Shown in pieces: positions 1 through 12,600 of a stretch of DNA of 19,311 bases. The notes beneath the pieces were generated by a model that worked only from the letters and a program-made list of their open reading frames with translations, was not told where the DNA came from and did no database searches. A program made the position numbers and the translations under genes. This DNA is from Goniomonas avonlea (taxonomy: Eukaryota > Cryptophyceae > Goniomonadida > Goniomonadaceae): contig QUTJ01031787.1 of NCBI GenBank assembly GCA_003573635.1, positions 1-19,311 on the forward strand, read 5' to 3'. How positions within the stretch are numbered: the first letter of the stretch is position 1; the number at the start of each line of letters is the position of its first letter.

Positions 1-617
1 CCAGGGGGTTTTGCGGTCGAGGCTGGGGCAGGATTCGCAGGTTGAGCCGCGCAGGGGTTGTGGGGGTCGCGGGCACCGCTGTCCGGGACGAGTGCTGGTG
101 GCTGAGCGCTGACGACAGGTGGGGGACGTTGGGGAGAGCCTGCAGCCGGGGAATCGGTGCCTTGGACGCACGGTCTGTGTGGGTCGCTGCAGGGGTCTGT
201 GACGTGAAGGCAGCCTCGGACGAGACTGTGGCAGGCGCGACGGCGGGAGCAGGAGAAGGGGCGTGCGAAGGGAGGTCCGAAGAGACAGCAGCAGGGGCAG
301 GAGGAAGAGCAGGCGGGGTGTCCGAGAGGATGTCAGGGGCAGGAGCGGGAGTAGGAGAAGGGGCGTCCGACGGAGCGTCCGAAGAGACAGCAGCAGGAGC
401 AGGAGCAGCAGGGGGAACCGCAGAAGGTTCGTCTGCGTTTGAAGCTGGCAAGTCCTCAGACGAAGGGGCGGTAGAGGCAGGGGCAGAGGGAGCAACCGAA
501 GCAGTATCTGTGTCCTCGACCAAGGCATGTTCTGCAGTGTACAGCGGTGCGGCACGTGTGCTGTGCTCAACCGGCGACACAGGTGAGCCAGTCGCGTCCA
601 ATGTGTCACGAGCCACT
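1..617 (-). other. Pro/Ala/Ser/Thr-rich disordered tail (residues ~6232-6436, continues beyond the window)
   Basis: After the IQ motifs the frame becomes low complexity: many Ala, Pro, Ser, Thr and Asp, no long hydrophobic segment, and repeated phrases such as PAAVSSD and APSPAPA. It is predicted by composition to be disordered and probably linker-like. The frame is still open at base 2, so this need not be the C-terminus. The plus strand is also open here as a by-product of the repetitive GC-rich composition. Confidence 0.75.
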
Positions 618-3600
618 GCACCAGCTTTGATTCCTGCAACCCGCTGTCGATCAGCGGCCCCGCGGGCTCTCGCTTGTATCCTGACCGCTGCCGCCTCCTC
701 GGCGCTGGATCCCGTCGCTGCCTGCTGGTCGGGAGTGTCCGGCTCAGTGGGGATGTCTCTGTCACCGACTGCTCCGGCTCTGATTCCTGCAACCCGTTGA
801 CGGTCAGCGGCCCCGCGGGCTCTCGCTTGTATTCTGATCGCTGCCGCCTCCTCGGCGCTGGAGACTGATGGATTGTTTGCTGCGTTGGGCTCGACGGTGT
901 CCGCGGTGGCCGATGGCGGCTCCAAGGCGGCGGAAGCTGAGGCTGACCCCGGTGCCGACCTGCCCGTACCAGTCCCAACGTCCGAGTCAGCAGGGGCCGT
1001 TGGTCCAGCACGGTCTCCACCTGCGACAGCATCACGGTCCTCGCCTGGAGTAGCATCACGGTCTAAGCCTGCCACAGGAGGCCCTGTGGATGCGCTGCTC
1101 GCAGACTGAGGCTGGACCTCGACGACGGTGACAAACTTGTCACTGAGCGTGTCGTGCTCGCACACTCCGACAACAGCGGCCTCAACGCGCGCCGAAGTGC
1201 ATTGCTTGTGCAGCGGACGCTGCACCTCCTCGCCGTTGCGGATCTCACCGTGCGTGTACCCGTTGTCGACGCTGCCGCCGTCAATAGTCTGGAACACCCG
1301 GAAGTGCGTGCGAGGCACAGACTGGTCGGACTGCAGCAGCACAAGGCAGGGCTGTCCCCCCGCCGCTGTCGTCAGCTTTGCCTCGAGACCACTCGGCGGA
1401 GCAACACGAGGGCCCGACGGGGTGGGGGGCCGCAACGGGGCCAGCGGCACCACAAGCTCCTCGACACACTCAGCAAGGCCATCACCTTGGGGGAGCAGCC
1501 CCACCTCGTACGCAGCGTCTTCGCTAGGGTCCAGACCGCTCAGCCGCAGTCTAAAGTTGCGACGGTCTCGGGCCCAGTGCACAGCGACGACCAGCGACGC
1601 CGAGGCACTAGGTTCCGCAACAAACGGGAGCTGCTTGCGGTCCAGCGGCAGGGTCGACACCGCAGACGCACACTCGGCACCCACGCGTCGGCGGACAACC
1701 AACCGAATGCTGTCCAGCACGAGCGGCTTGGGCACGCGATGGACCTGCACGGTCAAGTCAATGCACCCGCACTTGCACCCGTGCGCCGAGCGCACAGCAA
1801 CTTGCTCGGCCTCAATCGGCAGAATGGCCCGCGCAGTCTGGAACTCGTACCAGGGAGACCAGTTAGACGCTGGGCCCGTGTCCGACTGGAACTGGGCACG
1901 GGCGTGGTAGGTGGCGTCGAGCTCCAAGTTCGGCGCCTCCACGCTCACAAACGCCTTCCGGCCACCTCGTGCGGTCGCACCCCGCTGCGACATTCCGTGG
2001 GAAAAGTCCGCGGGCCACAGGCCAAAGTGGCTCTGGGGCTTGACCACGCTGCTCTCAGCAGAGAAAGACCCGTCGGGCAGCCGCCGCTTCCACCGCAGGT
2101 CGACACGCGAGATGGATGTCTCCTCCGGTCGCATGTCGGAGCATTCGACAAGCAGTCGCGCAGTCGCCAGGGGCGGCCCCTCCGCGCGTCCAACAATGTC
2201 CGCGTCGGGCAGGTTGGAAAACTCGATGTGATCAGACCAAAGCCCGACGTATGCGTCGTGCAGCAGGCAGTCGTTAGCAAGCCCTGAAGGGATATCCCAC
2301 GTCACGTGCACCGACACCCGCCATTCCCGCGCCGCGCTCAGTGGGAGAACTGCATGCCAGCCGTCAGGCTCTGCCTGGACTGTCACCGTCCCAAAGCTCG
2401 CCACCTCCCACGTGTACTCTTCGTTGTCCTTGGAGTACCGCCGGAACTCGAGTTGCGGCTTGAACCTCTTGGAACGCTTTCCAAGCCATGGGTCCACAAC
2501 CTCACCGTGGTGCTCCCAGCGCACCGTCACTCTAGAGTCGCCAACGACGTCGGCGTCGGTGAGCACAGGGTGCTCCAGCGTGACAGGCAGAGTGCGGCAG
2601 TCAACGGGACGGTCACCCCACGCCACGCGATACCCAGTCTCCTTGTAGTTGTCAGGATCCCCAAACACCTGCCACACCAGCGCGAACGCCCACTCACGCC
2701 CACACGGCATGCTAGCGGGCAGGCCATTCCGGGGCCAGTCCACAACCTGAGGTTCCAGACTGCTGCGCCACAGCACCATCAACGGCTGCACCAAGACTGT
2801 GTCTCCACCTGCACTCCGGCTGTCGTCACCTCCTACGGAGGCCTCCGTCGCGCCCTCTCCGTTCTCGAGCGACCTGATCCCGTCCCCTCCCTCTCCGCCC
2901 GACTTGAACGCAGCGGTAATGACAGCGTCATCAGAGGCGTCAGCGCTGAGAATGGCTACAAGTGCGAGCCGGGTGGACCCCTTGGAGTGCGAGCCCAGGC
3001 ACTTCACGGACAGTCCTGGTGTGACGGCGAGGCTACACATGTTGGCCTCGAGGCCTGAGGTGCGCGCCAGGCCAATCACCGGCCACGTGTGCGAACTACG
3101 TCTCGAGACGGTTTGCCTTCGCTCCGATGACACTTGGGGGAACAGGAACCGGTCACTCTGGGCCAACACAGTGACCTCAGGAACACCATACAGGTTGACA
3201 TTCACAAGCGTTGCGCGCACAGCAAGGCGAAGCCAGCCGGGGGAGGGCGGTAACCACACGGTTCCAGCGTTGTCAGTCGGCACAACATCCGCGAGGGGCT
3301 CACCCACAGTGCTGCCATCCGAGCCACGGAGCTCGAGGTGGAACAGCCGCACGCGATGCTTGCCACACGAGGCCCTGAAATCCACCTCAAGGCCTTGCCC
3401 GGCGCCAGCGCGGATGGGTGCGACAGTGACGACCGCAGGGATGACGATCGACGGAGTGTAGGCCCACGCGGTGGTGATCTCAGCACCCTCGGACACAATA
3501 ACGGCTCGCACACGCACCACGTACTCAGTCCCTGGTGCAGCGGGCACGTTGCCGCTACCGTGGAAGTAGCGGTCATACTTCCTCTGTGTGGACGGAGCAC

Positions 3601-6600
3601 TGCAAGCCACCCGCTCCCAGGTGCGTCCCTCGCCTTCGTCGCTGCCCGCTGCCGCAACAGCAGGATCGGCAACGCGCTCTGTCTCACTAGCGTCCGTCAC
3701 GGCACTGCCCTCAGCAACGCGCTCTGGCTCACTCACGGCACCGCGCTCCGCATCCGACTGCGACTCAGCAGCGGCTGGGGCACTGCCCTCGACGGAGGGC
3801 GGAGCAGCCTCTGTCGCCGACGCAGGCGTATCAGCAGAAGCACCCGCCGCCCCGTCGCCAGCTGTAGCGCTAGCAGTGGCATCGGTGTCATGTGGCAGCG
3901 TCCCGACCTCCAGCTCGAAGCGCTGCACTCGGCACTCCCCCGCGTCGCAGTAGAACTTGTGAGTGCTTGTCCCGACAGGCGTCTTGAAGTGGCACACAGC
4001 GCGTTGGCCAGCGAACTTCTCACTGCACCAGGGCCCTCGCACCACGCTCGTCACGAGACGGGCAGAGAGGATCAGAGTGGACGACAGCAGGTCAGCGTTG
4101 GGCACCACGACAGTGCTGGAGGTCGCGCCGTGGGAAATCGATTGCGACGTCACGCTGGACACCCCGTCGCGGGCAGAGTGCAAGAACTTGGACTGCAGAA
4201 CGATGCGTTCGGAGGACTGGGTCGGCCAGTCGGGAGGGAGGGTCCAGCGGACCTCAAAGGCTAGGTCAGCTCCCGCACCAGGTTCCTTCGTTATCTGGAC
4301 GGCAGGCAGCGACCACGCACGGAGGCGAGCAACCGTTCGGACACTGAGGAATGCCCCCAGGGGCGCGACCGTCCACTCCACGTCCGTGTTCAGTGGGACA
4401 AACGTGCGCTCTGTTTGCATTGGAGACACAGCGGGGGCCAACACGACCTCAGACTCACTCTGTTCAGCACCGGCGGTGCTGCCTTGGACGCGCCGCACCG
4501 AGACAGACACGGGGACCTCGTCACCCAGTGCCACAAACCGGTCCCACTTCAGCGTAACCCACACGCCGGTCGACTCATTGTCGCGGTCATCTGCGACAAC
4601 CACGGGCGTGACACCCAAGGTCGACACCACAGGCACGAGCAGCGAGTCGGTGGTCGTGCGGCGAAAGCCACACCCATGCTCAACCGCGCCGCCCTTGCCG
4701 CAGGCGACGCACAAGCGCTCGGGAGGCTCAGCTCGTACGTGCGCCCTGACGGCAGTGGCAAGGTGAGGCTGGAGGCGAGAGGCTCTGACAGCGGCATGCA
4801 TGGGGAGGGGGGTCTCTTGAACATCAACACAGCTGATCAAGGTCAACATCAGCTCTTGAGCTGGAGCGTTGGTGGTCTTAACGCGCACATGGGTCTCTTC
4901 GTCGACAGGGACAGGGTCTGCGACTGTGCACGGCAGAGGCAGGGTGTCGACGGACGCAATCCAGGAGCCAGCAGCGATGGCTTTCATCCACTCGGGCAGT
5001 CGCAGCATCAGTTGCAGTCTGAAAGCTAACTCGGAGAGGGGGCGTCGGAGGTCTTGACGGAAGGAGGCATCGAGAGCCGCACACACGCTAGGGAAATCCA
5101 CAGCGAGATTGCTCCACTCGCTGCAGTCGTCGTCGTCCAAGGGGAGAGAACCATACGCAGGGCCCTTGGCGACTGTGCGGCCTTGAACGCGCAGCGAGGA
5201 CCAAAAGTGGGTCCGCGCTGGGGTCAAATACAGCGGCAGAGTCAAGTGAAACAAGCGGCGCTTGGGAGGAAGGAGGAAGGAGGCGGGGCCGTGGGTGCCC
5301 TCTCGGTAGTCTAGCGAGGCCTCCGGCTCCAACGTCAGTGCGCTCGTCTCTCGCTTTGGCAACGCCAGCACACACCGACACAGGCCCAGCGGACACTCAC
5401 AGCTCGTTGCTTTGGGGCGTAAGCAGGTCAGCTGCTCGCGTTCTGAGAGGCCGACGGTGGCATCGAAGGAGTCAACCGAAACTTGGATGGGAACCGCGCC
5501 CTGGGCAGCGACAAGCAGCGCGCAAGTGACTGGACCGGAGCCTTCGTGACACGACTGCGGCCTCAGCGATAGCTTCGGCACACTCACTGGCTCCGGAGCA
5601 ACGACTTTGACCTTCATCTTTCCACAAGTGAGCGCACCACTTGGGCCCTTGGCCTCCTCGACCATGTCCTCCTTCAGCACCTCAACCCACTCTCGTGGCC
5701 GAGAAAACGGCCAAAATGGGATTTTTGGGCAGCAGCCTACACGGCGTGTGACACGAGTCTCAGTGCGTACGGATGACACAGCAACGAGTGCTGCTTCGTT
5801 TTCATCAGGCAGGTGCTCACAAGCCGCACGAACCGTGTAGTCGCCCGCAGCGTCGAACGTAACGCTGAAGCGGTGCTCCCACGACCCATCCTCAGATAGG
5901 GCGTCAGGGGCGATCGTGCCCTGGGTGCGGACACGTGTTCTGCGGTTCTCCGCGAACGCACTCACGAGCTGCACTCGGGCCAGCGCGCCCTCGTCCGGAT
6001 TGACATCAGGGTCAACCTCCAGTTCGAAGTCGTACTTGACTCCGACCTGCAAGGGTTCGTGCGACGGGGGACCGCGCAGCACACCCCTCGGATACCGCTT
6101 GCGCTTGTTGCTGAAGCTGCGAACATTGACGATGGTTGCTACGGCGCTTCCGACGCTCAAGAGTCCTGATATGATTGTGAGAATCGTTTGCCACCCGAGG
6201 AGAGGATATCCGCACAGTACGGCCGGGCCGATACCGACGAAAATGCCGAAGTTCACGACGAAGGAGGTGCCGGACACCCGCAGAAACACACCGCGACGAC
6301 CCCTCTGTGGGAGCAGCGACGCAACCAGGTCTAGCACCCTGCTCGCGGCTGGAGCAGAAATGAGCGTGTGGGTCCAGAACGTCACGAAGAGCAAGGGCAC
6401 TACCAGGTACCCAACCCAGAACACGTGGTCACACCAGGTGGCGCCTTGCACCGCGGCAATGATCCAAGCGTCCAGCGAAGCAAGCACCAGGGCCTCGAGC
6501 TGTTGGCCGGGTGATTTGAAGGGCTCCATCGCCTCCACGAGAGTCAGAAACAAGATCTGCACACCGAACGCGGGAGCGTTTACAGTCATGGGCGCGAACC

Positions 6601-9600
6601 CAACGGACCCTAGCGCCACAGCGACGACCAAGGCGTACTGGCGGAGTGTGATAACAGCACCGAACCACCAGGTCTCTTCCCGATAGTTCATGTAGAGACG
6701 TCGGCACCAGTGCCCATCCACGATGAGCTTGCCTTCGGCTGAGTACCGAGGCAGGAGCGGGCGCGTCCTCCAGAGATATTTCACCAACGCCAGGCCTCCA
6801 GAGGGGCGAGGCCCAGCGGCTGCCCCATCGTTAGCAGCCACGGCCTTGATTTGAACAACAGTGCCCTTGGACGTGGCGCCAGGCTCAGCACCAGCGATCG
6901 CTGCTGCAGGGTCCTCAGACGGCGCTCGCGCAGATGTGAACACAGCGAGCCATATCTCCCCCGCAAAAGACGCGAGAACGGAAGCAACGACGCAGACAAC
7001 GGCCACAGCGTCGGCGGTTGCGGCGACGAGGGACGAGGCTAGATACGTCAGCGGCGCCGAAACGAACTCCATTGCGCTCAGCAACCCTGCCCTGGCTTGC
7101 GTGGCAGCGTTGCGCGCCCACTCAGGGCCGCGGAGTAGGGGTCCCAGCATGTCAAAGAGCTGGTCCTGCAGGTCTCGGAACGGTCCAGCGTGGTCAGCCG
7201 TACCACCGGCTTCACTTCGAGCGAGGCGGCGCACAACGGAGGCAATCACGAAGTGCTCCACTTGCTCGCTGGCCGCGTGGCCGACGGCAGCCAGGGCGGT
7301 CGCCACTGTGCTATAGCTCGGTAACGGGCTGCCATCAGGCGTCGCAGCAGCGGAGCACTTTGTGACCGCGCCGTAGACAATCCGCTGCAGCGCCGTCGCG
7401 GGTTGGTCGGGCTCGCTTGGCTCTACTGCTGAGGTTGGAGGGTGTTCTTGAGGGGGAGGTGGGACAGGAACATTCGAGGGGTTGTTCTCCGCAGGGTTGG
7501 TCGCCCCCTTGCACTCTTCAAGGGACTGCACCAGCAGCGCTCGGTCAGACAGGAGTGGGGCCTGCTGAATGCAGTCTCGCACGTGGTTGGCGGTCAACGT
7601 GCAAAGCTGTCGCAAGTTCTGTTCCGTGTCACCCGACGCAAGCAAGCTCTGCACCGCAATGGAGCTCAGGCGAGTGAGGAGCTTTCGCCAGAACTCTGCG
7701 TCGGCAACCCCCTGCGCTGCGTCGAGGCTCTGTAGCAGCAGCTCGGCAATCTGCTTTACCATGCGGAGCAGCGCCACCTTTGCTTGCCTGTGCGCACCCT
7801 CCAGCAGAGCGAGCAGCGTCGTACTCGGGTTGTGTGCCAGCTCCCTGAGCAGGCACATCGCCATCTGGCGGTCACCTTCACTAAGGCCAGGCTTGTCCAG
7901 CCCGGGCCCATGGAGACATCGCAGCGGCGTGGCCGACTCTCCGTTGGGACGGCGCGCGAGGCCAAGGAACTCTCCAAACGCGAGCTTGACCGCCTCAACG
8001 ACGCCGTCGTCCACGATCCAGTGGGTGATGGGAGCGCGGCACACACGCTGCAGCATCTCCACTCCCTCCACCACCTCCACGGGCAAGGTGGCACACTCCG
8101 TCGCAAGGCCGAGCAACGCCGGCACAACACGCAGGAGGAGCGCAGTGCTCGTGGTGCTGTGCGATTGGCAAAGAGTCTCAGCGATTCCGAGAGCGCACTC
8201 GCGAAGCTCCACCGACAACCAGGGCTGGCGATGCAGCACCTGCACGATAAGGGGCGACAGCGACGGGAGAACGCGAGTGAGCGCCGCAAGGTCCACTCCA
8301 GTCAGGGAGGGCAGCGACACCGACGTGCTGTGCACTTCCGCAGCCGAGAGCAACACAGTGAGCAGCTGTCGGGCGTCGTCTGTCGACACCGGCACCCCGA
8401 GGAGAGCAAGGCGCGGCGGGATAACTGCCACCAGAACGTCAGCTGCCAATAGCCTCAGCGCACAGAGTGGCAGCAAGCGAACTGCGGCTCCCAAGTCGCC
8501 GCTCGCAACATGGTCAACGAGCAGAGGCACGCACTCAGATGCGCCTGCCGCGAGGGACGGAGGCACGACGAGGGGCACGACTGGCGGCACCAACTGCCGA
8601 ACGGCCTTGCACCAATCCCCGTCTTGGATCAAGACAGTGAACTCTACGAAAGCGCGGGCCACAGCAGTCTGCTGCAGCGATAGATTGCCCAACTTTTGTG
8701 CGATGTGCCCACAGACAACAGGCGTAAACTCGAACAAAGCTGCTTTCGCGGCTTGATTCAATTGCAAGTCGTCAACAACAGCAGTTGCTGGTGCGGATGG
8801 AGCGGGACGTCCTGTTGCTGGCGATGCCTGCGCTGCCTTGGACACACTTGCGCAATGTGCTTCAAGTGCGCTCTGAGCGCTCTCCAGACACAGAGCCAGG
8901 CGTGAATTCGCTTCGTCGCTCCCCGGGAGCGTCCCACACACTCGCCGCGCCGCTCTGATAACTGCGACAAGGTCCTGAGCAGTGGCAGCTCCCGGCAGCG
9001 TGCGTATGTCCTTGGTCACAGCCACGGCGTCGGCAAGCTCCTCCGGAATAGCGACGGCTGGTGGTGCCGAGGGGTGGCGCAGGAGCGACATCACTGCCAA
9101 CACCGCAGCCACCCGCTCGGCAGGCATAACCAGACCCAGCACCGTGGGCGCAAGAACGTCTGACAGAACGGGCACCAAGCACTCCAGCGCTTCACAGTAG
9201 GCTCCGTCCACGGCACGAAAGACCGACTGCATGAGCATCGACACAAGATCGGTGACCTGCGGTGGGGCTTCGAGGAGGTGGGCCACAGCCAGCGCGACGC
9301 CCGGCACAACCTGCAGCAGCGCCTCCTTGACCTTGTCCAAGGCCTTACACGCGTCCGCAGACACTCCCTCGAACCCAAGAGAGCGACCACCGACATCGAA
9401 GCGGGCCACCAGCGACGCCGGAGCGGCCTCTAGCAGCCCGCAGGCGGTTGTGAGCGCCACTTTGAGGTGCATAGCGCCCTCGACAGAGGCAAACAGGCGC
9501 TCAGCCTTCCTCAGCGGGAGTAGAAGCTCGGTAGGGCTGAGAGCGCGTGTCGCGTCCATGGCACGGACATCCCGCAGAAGGTCGATGCAGTCAAGGACAA

Positions 9601-12600
9601 GCTGCCGAGAGGTTTCAGGCATGTTTTGGAGAAGCGAGTCGACGTCGATTGTCGGTCGTCGGTCAATCGTCGCCGCTGACCGCACCACAACTGGGAGGGG
9701 CTTGAGACCTCGTAGTGCCCCTCTGGCGGGCTCGCCACGGCCAACTGGGGGCAAGGCGCCTGCGCGGGGAGCCGGCGGAGCCAGCCAGTCCGCAGGCCGC
9801 TTCAGCGGCGAGTCGGTTGCTGTGGATAACGAACTGGGGTCTTGTTGGGACATGGTGGAGTGCATGCAGAGGGCTACGACATCACTGAGGCGCTGGATGA
9901 TGGCAACAGCGTCCGACGGCGAGAGAGTGCGCTCAAGCACTCGAGGCGCAAGTGCAGCAACCATTGTTTGCACCGACGACGAATCGAGGCTGTCGGGAGA
10001 CAGCACGACTGGGAGGAGGACTGTTGCTAGGCTGGAGGCGGCGAGCTGGCGCAGCACCTTGACTACTGGTTGAGTCGACTGCCCAAGCAGCTCCAACTGC
10101 CGCATCAGCACGCCGGGTGCTGTTTCAGATCCCAGCAGGACTTGCATCGACGGGCCGACGATCAGCTGCACAGCGTTTCGGTGGTTGCCGGACGCTGCAA
10201 GGAGCGCTGCCTGAAGCAAAGGTGAAACTACGTGATGAGGTTCGAGTCCCAGCGCAGCGGCCAGTCGCCCAGCGTTTGCCGCGCCTCGCTTGAGCAGCTC
10301 GTGCACGTGCCCCTTGCTGTCAGCCGCGGTCGCTGCCACCGCCAGCTCCCGCGCCTCATCCACCAGCTCTTGGATTTCAGCGCTGAGGTCTGACCCCACC
10401 TTTGACGGCGATGTGGCATTGGCAGTGGCCGGCGCAGTGGTAGACACTGCAAGCAGCAGGACGGCGCGGAGGGTATCAACTTGCTGTGATGAGAGCACAG
10501 AGCTCAGCAGAGCAGGGACAAGGTTGATGACTGCGTCGCGCAGTGCACTCGAATGCCGAGGGCCTAGAATCACACCCACGAGTGACCGAAACCCTGGATC
10601 ACTCAGGCACACTCTGACTACCTCCAGGAACGGCAGGAGCACGCTGTCAACGCTGTCAAAGCCAGGCACATTCCGTATCTCTGACAGCACAAGGTTGAGG
10701 ACCGCGACTGCTCTTGCAGCGTACCCTGGAAGGGCGCGAGAGAGCTCTGCATGAGACACCAGGTGCTCGATATCACGAAGCACCGATGCACAGGAAGTGC
10801 CGTGGTCCAACGTTGCCACGGGAAGCACAGCATGGAGCAGGTCAACCACGCTCTCAGTGAGCGACTTGCGACCAGACACGGCAGCGAGGAGAATAGGGGA
10901 CAATAACGCTGCAGCGTCGCCGTCCACGCTGTGCCACACAAACGCCTCATGCACGAGCTGCAGTGGGAAGGGGCCACCCGCGATTGCGAGGATCGCACGC
11001 GACAGCCTTGCGTTGGTCTCCTCGCTGACGAGCGGCACGTCAGAGTCCTCCTGCAGCTGCACCTGTGAAAGAATCGCCAGCGCGACGTTTGCGACAAGGA
11101 AAAACGGAGGCCTCCACTGCTTCGGGCTCCCTGCGTCGCCACGCAGCACGACAGGCAGCTCCAGCACAAACTCCACGAGGTTCTGCACCTGGGGGTCTAG
11201 CTCCACGTCGCCTCTCTCCGTCAGGAGGCTGAGCACCATAGACACTGCGGCCGCGGGCGTCACGGTCCCAAATGCGCCGAAATCACCGGCGAGAAGTGCA
11301 GGCAGCAGAGTCCGGAGCGCGCGTCGATGCTTGAGGGAGGCAACACCAGCACGCCGCAACCACGCGTCGTCATCAACTACCACTCCCGCAATGGCAGCGA
11401 AGTGCTCCAACCCAGCTCCTGGCTCGTAGTCATGAACTCGCTCCAGCACAGCGCAGAACACCTGCAGCACGATTGACACCGGCCGCATCACGACCCTCAC
11501 GCTCTCGTTCGCAACGCCGTCAGGTCCCCCGAGCTGCTCACACAACCACTGTCCGTACTCGGTGAACGCAAGTAGCGCCAGCCGTAGACTGGGCTTGTGG
11601 CTGAGCCGCTCGGCTAGCGCAACATTGCGATCTCTGAGCTTTGCACCGAGAAGCGCGGTGACTGTCGGTGGGAGAGCGGGCCCGCTGTTTCGAACGACGT
11701 GTAACATGGCGAGTAGGCAAGGCGCAACCAGGCAGTGTAACGCAGCTTGGTTGTCGCTGCACGCAGTGTAGAACACAGCCAGCGACAGGGCGGACACCAT
11801 GTCGTGGACATGGTCGGGCACTCCAATCTGCTGCCACAGGCGTTTTGTCAGAGCGCCCCCGAGAACAGGCACAACCTGCAACAGTGCAGTCTTGACCGGC
11901 TCCAGGCCAGGCTGCGCACTTTCCGGGATTCCATCAAAATGGACAACCCCCGCAGACGGGAACCTCGCCACAACGGTCGATGGCACGCGTTTGACAAGCG
12001 CCGACGCGTTGGTCAGCAGTCGGGCCTCCTCAAAGTTGGCCCCGAGACTGACGCACAGCTTACAGGCAGCGTCGAGCAGCGCTGAAACCTCTGACATGCT
12101 CGCGTGTCGCCGTGCTCTCAGTGTGGCCAGAAACTGGACAAGCGTCAGCACGTCCTGGACCTGTAAACGCACATCCTCTGGGAGTGGGACGTTAAACAGC
12201 CGTAGCTGCTGCAGGCGTAGGTTCTCCGCCTTCGCGAGAGCCTGCTGCTTGGAGACAGGCAGCGCGGCCCTAGCTGCGGGGTCGAGCAACAGCGTTTGGG
12301 GCGGTTGCGACGCGCAGTGGACGAGGAAACCGACCGTTGCAGACGCCTCCTTGACAGCGTGGTCACGCACGAGGAGAGCCATGACGGCCGGCACTAACTT
12401 GGTGATCGTGTCCAGGAGCAGGGCTCGATCACGGCGACGGGCCAACACGAGCGGTGCGACGGCCGCCACAATCTCTGACGACATGGCAACCGCTGCGGCA
12501 CCCACGGCAGCAGTGAGCATGTCACTCCCGGACACTGCTGGATGCGCCTGCACCGTTTTAAGCACGGCGAGAGCTTCACGAACAGCCTGCTCTGAGTCAG

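Larger units (their letters stand above)
1115..6082 (-). other. Second beta-rich region with FN3/Ig-like modules (residues ~4410-6065)
   Basis: About 1,650 residues of alternating hydrophobic strands without membrane spans. The first module (about 4415-4510) ends with FDAAGDYTVRAACEH, a PKD/Ig-type last strand. Further FN3-like signatures include FEVRWTLPPDWP, TEYVVRVRAV, RVTVRWEHHG and ATYHARAQF followed by NWSPWYEFQ (Asn 5816 to Gln 5824). The last of these resembles the end of the N-terminal FN3-like repeats. Module borders are less regular than in the N-terminal array and most stretches cannot be named. Because this region follows the membrane cluster and precedes IQ motifs, it may be cytoplasmic, which would be unusual for FN3-like arrays but is known, for example in giant muscle proteins. 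Confidence 0.5.

Noticed and set aside
42-800. 252-codon plus-strand Gly/Ala-rich open frame
   Set aside because: It is the complement of the repetitive Pro/Ala/Ser tail and the IQ repeats. The minus frame yields perfect IQ consensus motifs, which this frame cannot explain.
1-870. CRISPR array or mobile-element ends suggested by direct repeats
   Set aside because: The repeats are in-frame coding units of 34 and 51 codons with diverged intervening sequence, without short palindromic repeats or inverted termini.
1154-2287. 377-codon plus-strand open frame rich in Arg and His
   Set aside because: Antisense to FN3-like strands including the NWSPWYEF motif in the minus frame. Its Arg/His/Gln-rich sequence resembles no protein.
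3202-3687. 161-codon minus-strand open frame in another phase
   Set aside because: Overlaps the continuous minus frame in a different phase and gives a Ser/Arg/Leu-rich translation without beta-strand pattern.
7569-8756. 395-codon plus-strand open frame
   Set aside because: No recognisable domain and biased composition. It is antisense to the continuous helical coding frame.
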